The translations under genes were made by a program, and so were the position numbers. The notes under the pieces are model-generated. The model did not search any database, was not told where the DNA came from, and saw nothing but the letters and a program-made list of their open reading frames with translations. DNA of 64,000 nucleotides from Burkholderiaceae bacterium (GTDB lineage: Bacteria > Pseudomonadota > Gammaproteobacteria > Burkholderiales > Burkholderiaceae_D), in the NCBI GenBank assembly GCA_018261755.1, contig JAGTRJ010000005.1:1-64000 (forward strand), given 5' to 3'. Positions 63,922 through 64,000 of this stretch are shown here, one piece after another. Position 1 is the stretch's first letter. Each line of letters starts with the position of its first letter.

Positions 63922-64000
63922 TTGCGAATCAATCCTTTCCAACCTCAAAATCTCGAACAATCGACTACAAATGAAATGGACCACGGTGCGCCACCGAACT

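Overview
The window reads as the chromosome of a betaproteobacterium of order Burkholderiales, most like Oxalobacteraceae (Herminiimonas and relatives). This is inferred from gene content and protein style: rpmB-rpmG, guaB/guaA, queE-queD-tadA, DUF1841, stand-alone RnfB next to nth, minCDE, and a cytochrome bd operon carrying both CydP and CydX. I see no rRNA, tRNA, CRISPR array, prophage, transposase or integrase. Genes are densely packed in short operons on both strands.

Layout. 0-5 kb: rpmG/rpmB (minus), then guaB, a degenerate GGDEF gene and guaA. 5-8.8 kb: two genes holding three copies of one unassigned domain, queE-queD-tadA, and ldcA. 8.8-24 kb: a signalling and respiration block. It holds a PAS-GGDEF-hemerythrin fusion, cydPABX, a chemoreceptor with an extra C-terminal Cache domain, a secreted adenosine deaminase, an HD-GYP protein, a PhnD-PAS-GGDEF protein and a bacteriohemerythrin. 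24-32 kb: rnhA, a methyltransferase, a gloB with an apparent internal deletion, an MBL hydrolase, a PsiE-like protein, the divergent ytfE/norR nitric-oxide module, sir2 and a CinA-like gene. 32-39 kb: FKBP, fdxA and ferredoxin reductase, rnfB-nth-DUF1841, TauE and a two-domain histidine-phosphatase lipoprotein. 39-45 kb: malic enzyme with a 2-hydroxycarboxylate transporter, a second TauE, an RluB-type pseudouridine synthase and scpB. 45-56 kb: mgtA, a DUF4431 protein, a Fur-box siderophore-uptake operon and corA. 56-64 kb: another degenerate GGDEF, small genes, mdaB, minCDE and a Cache-PAS-PAS-GGDEF-EAL protein.

Themes. (1) Six c-di-GMP-type proteins lie in 64 kb. Two have broken GGDEF signatures but keep the RxxD I-site, so they look like receptors. 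(2) Oxygen/NO handling recurs: cytochrome bd, two hemerythrins and NorR-YtfE. The norR-ytfE gap holds three GT-N7-AC sites and a -24/-12 promoter, so its wiring can be read directly. (3) Iron: a Fur box precedes a TonB receptor, a siderophore esterase, DUF3325, DUF3649 and a PepSY reductase-like protein.

The most unusual feature is a dispersed palindromic repeat family with core ATACTCC-N3..5-AGTAT. It has nine convincing copies, all intergenic and each just downstream of at least one stop codon. Three are long forms of about 90-117 bp that align along their length. I do not recognise it as a named element.
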